Shown: positions 62,008 through 64,000 of the stretch, piece after piece
How positions within the stretch are numbered: position 1 is the first letter of the stretch
Layout of the letters: each line of letters starts with the position of its first letter
Source of the DNA: Pampus argenteus
Taxonomy: Eukaryota > Chordata > Actinopteri > Scombriformes > Stromateidae
Direction: 5' to 3'
Assembly (NCBI GenBank): GCA_036937835.1
Contig: CM072879.1
Span: 3,718,001-3,782,000 of the forward strand
DNA: 64,000 nucleotides
Translations under genes and position numbers: made by a program
Notes under the pieces: model-generated
Database searches by the model: none
What the model was told of the DNA's origin: nothing
Seen by the model: only the letters and a program-made list of their open reading frames with translations

Positions 62008-63242
62008 GTAAGTCTAGTCACTCATTTGTTCTATGGTTCTATGGAAATATCCCTTTTCCTAAATATCCCAGAGTGGAGTGGACATCATTTACATTTGCTG
62101 GAAAGCAGTGGAGGAGTTTTGACTCAACGTGTCACCACTCCATCCTACAGGAAACATTTGTCATTTGTCCTCATTGCCTCATACCTCATATCTGGTCATT
62201 GCGCATTGAAAATCATATCTCCATATCTGATGAGTTGTCCTGTGCAGTAAGCAGGACCCCCCCCCCTTTTCTTACTGAAGCAGAAACTTTAAATTATGTC
62301 ACACTTTAGTAGTCTAAATCTAGAAGCAAGAAATATAATATAAAAACATACCTACCATGTGTAAGTGAAATGAATGTAAACTCACTAACAGGTCACTAAA
62401 ATCTCCCGAATTTTCCAGAAACCCTACAGAGGCCATGACGTCATGGATGGTAGCCACACCTCTGGTCCTGCGTCTTAGCCTTAAATCAAGTAGCTAGTAG
62501 TTAAATTTGTTTAGATCAGAGATTATTTACATTACGTTTATATTATATTTGACAAAAATGAAGTTATGGCGTCTGAGCCAGAAGACATTTTGGCAGTATG
62601 TGTTTCTTCCAGTACTACAGAAATAAACTGGATTGGGTCAGATATTTGGTGCCAGATACTCAGTTCCAAAAAGACAGCATTGTATCAGCACAATAAAAAA
62701 AAAATCCTGTCTTATTTCGCCCACTGTATTAGTCATTGAATATTTATATTTACAACAGTGGAATATAGAGTGTTTATTTCACAGGGTTTAATTAACCGAC
62801 AGCGACAGCAGATTCACTGTTTTCGCTTTCCTTTTGAACACAGGGCCACATTAATTTGCCAGTACAGATGGTGGTCCGGAGCAGAAAGTCTGTGTGTGAC
62901 AAAGAGGAAAGAGATGAAAAGGAATGAGGAGGAGGGAATTTTTCCTTTTCTCCGTCTGTCTGGCTTTTTTGTCTAAATGATTCACCCACTCAGTGAAGCA
63001 ACACAGCGCAGCACAAATAAGTACATACATACATCTAATTTATTCCCCTTATGCAGGCATGGCTATAAGTCACTCATCATTAGGGTGAGGGAGAGTGCTG
63101 AGATCAATGCCCGAAGGACATCTGAGAGTTAAATTGGATTGCTTACGCCTGTGATGGATAGAAGGAGCTACGCATTCCCCCACTCACTTCTAGCAGGAAT
63201 GTCTTCTGTCCTTACACGCTCACACAAAACACTGGGAACTAC

Positions 63243-63390
63243 ACTATACTATACCTATACTAAACCTATACTAAACCTATACTAAACCTATACTATACCT
63301 ATACTAAACCTATACTAAACCTATACTAAACCTATACTATACCTATACTAAACCTATACTATACCTATATTAAACCTATACTATACTGAT
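63243..63390. repeat. 12-bp tandem repeat (CCTATACTAAAC type) in the tac1 intron
   Basis: About twelve imperfect units alternate between CCTATACTAAAC and shorter CCTATACTATA variants. Confidence 0.9.
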
Positions 63391-63563
63391 ACTATACATA
63401 TAGCAAGACTGTATTTCATTCTTCTCCAGTAGGTCACGATTTACTTTTCTGAGTGGCAAATTTGATGGAAAATGGAAATATTTACAGTTTACTCTCATCA
63501 GTGCAATGCAAATATTGATATCTATAATATAATATATTCCCTCGAGGTCACCCCAGTCCAATA

Positions 63564-63589
63564 CCCCCCCCCCCCCCCCCCCCCCCCCC
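63564..63589. repeat. C26 homopolymer in the tac1 intron
   Basis: Twenty-six consecutive C. The length is likely to be unreliable in assembly. Confidence 0.95.
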
Positions 63590-64000
63590 ATGATCATCCA
63601 TTACTGTGATTAACAGGGGCCCCAGACTGACGGTGATGCAACTGTCCATCAGATTTACATCACACTGTCTCACTGGAGTGAGATGCAGTTTCTGGAGATA
63701 TGGGAGGGTTCACACTCACAATCACACACAGATTATACATGGTGACTTTTTTAAAAGAGATCCTAATATTTTAGGTTCCAAACATTAGGATCGGAACCCC
63801 AACGAGGGGGAAAGCAGAGTAGCAAAAATAACTCAACAAGTATAATGAAAAGAATAAATGTTTTAAAAGTGAAATATTCAGAAGTCTGAGGTGGGTTAGT
63901 GAGGGTTGAATCTTAGTACTTGTAAAATACTGCTTATGACCCTGGTTTCAGTTTGCTTAATGAGACTTGTTGATGTGCTGTTGTTACGCTGAACTATGTG

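Larger units (their letters stand above)
62008..64000. other. tac1 intron (continues beyond the window)
   Basis: No FVGLMGKR-encoding exon was found on the plus strand. It holds the 12-bp repeat array at 63243-63390 and a 26-nt C-run at 63564-63589. Confidence 0.6.

Noticed and set aside
62008..64000. Search for the neurokinin A exon (FVGLMGKR codons) of tac1
   Set aside because: The nearest look-alike (TTTCTGGAGATATGGGAGG near 63690) does not encode it, so the exon is taken to lie beyond the window.
1..64000. tRNA genes or tRNA-derived SINE heads
   Set aside because: I looked for GGTTCGAATCC-type B boxes with a partner A box and saw none convincing. The GGTTCGAGTCC near 1257 lies in the minus-strand C1GALT1-like exon and has no tRNA fold.

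Overview
This window is teleost fish nuclear DNA. Coding capacity is low. Introns carry GT/AG junctions. Typical fish repeats are present: Tc1-like transposase fragments, L2-type LINE tails, long AT, GT and GGTT arrays. The three intact genes have clear vertebrate homologues. SDHAF3 and TAC1 are neighbours in tetrapods as well, so their linkage here looks ancestral. No prokaryotic features are present.

Layout. (1) 1-13.8 kb is a C1GALT1 (core 1 beta-1,3-galactosyltransferase) locus. A complete three-coding-exon gene lies on the + strand (8794-13115). A closely related first coding exon lies on the - strand (1206-1350), pointing out of the window, so two paralogues sit head to head. Between them are a degraded mobile-element ORF, a 52-bp tandem repeat, a 370-bp GGTT array, LINE fragments and a composite 5S rRNA retrosequence. 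(2) 14.6-20.8 kb holds sdhaf3 (ACN9), two coding exons around a 5.5-kb intron. (3) 20.8-59.9 kb has no host gene that I recognise. It holds a Tc1-like pseudogene, a 251-nt polypurine tract, a TTAA-flanked MITE candidate, an L2-like LINE 3' end, and a 2.8-kb TA-flanked inverted-repeat element (36266-39053) that carries a multi-exon gene from a recurrent teleost protein family. (4) 59.9-64.0 kb is the 5' part of tac1 (protachykinin-1): TATA box, signal-peptide exon, substance P exon and a 24-nt exon. The neurokinin A exon is not in the window.

The host genes do not form one pathway: Golgi mucin-type O-glycosylation (c1galt1), mitochondrial complex II assembly (sdhaf3) and neuropeptide signalling (tac1). 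The main points for a second look are the gene carried inside the TA-flanked element, the 5S/LINE composite bounded by a 12-bp direct repeat, the substance P sequence with Leu in place of the usual Pro2, and a tac1 structure with no room for the mammalian exon 4. All family assignments were made by eye from conserved motifs; no database search was run.
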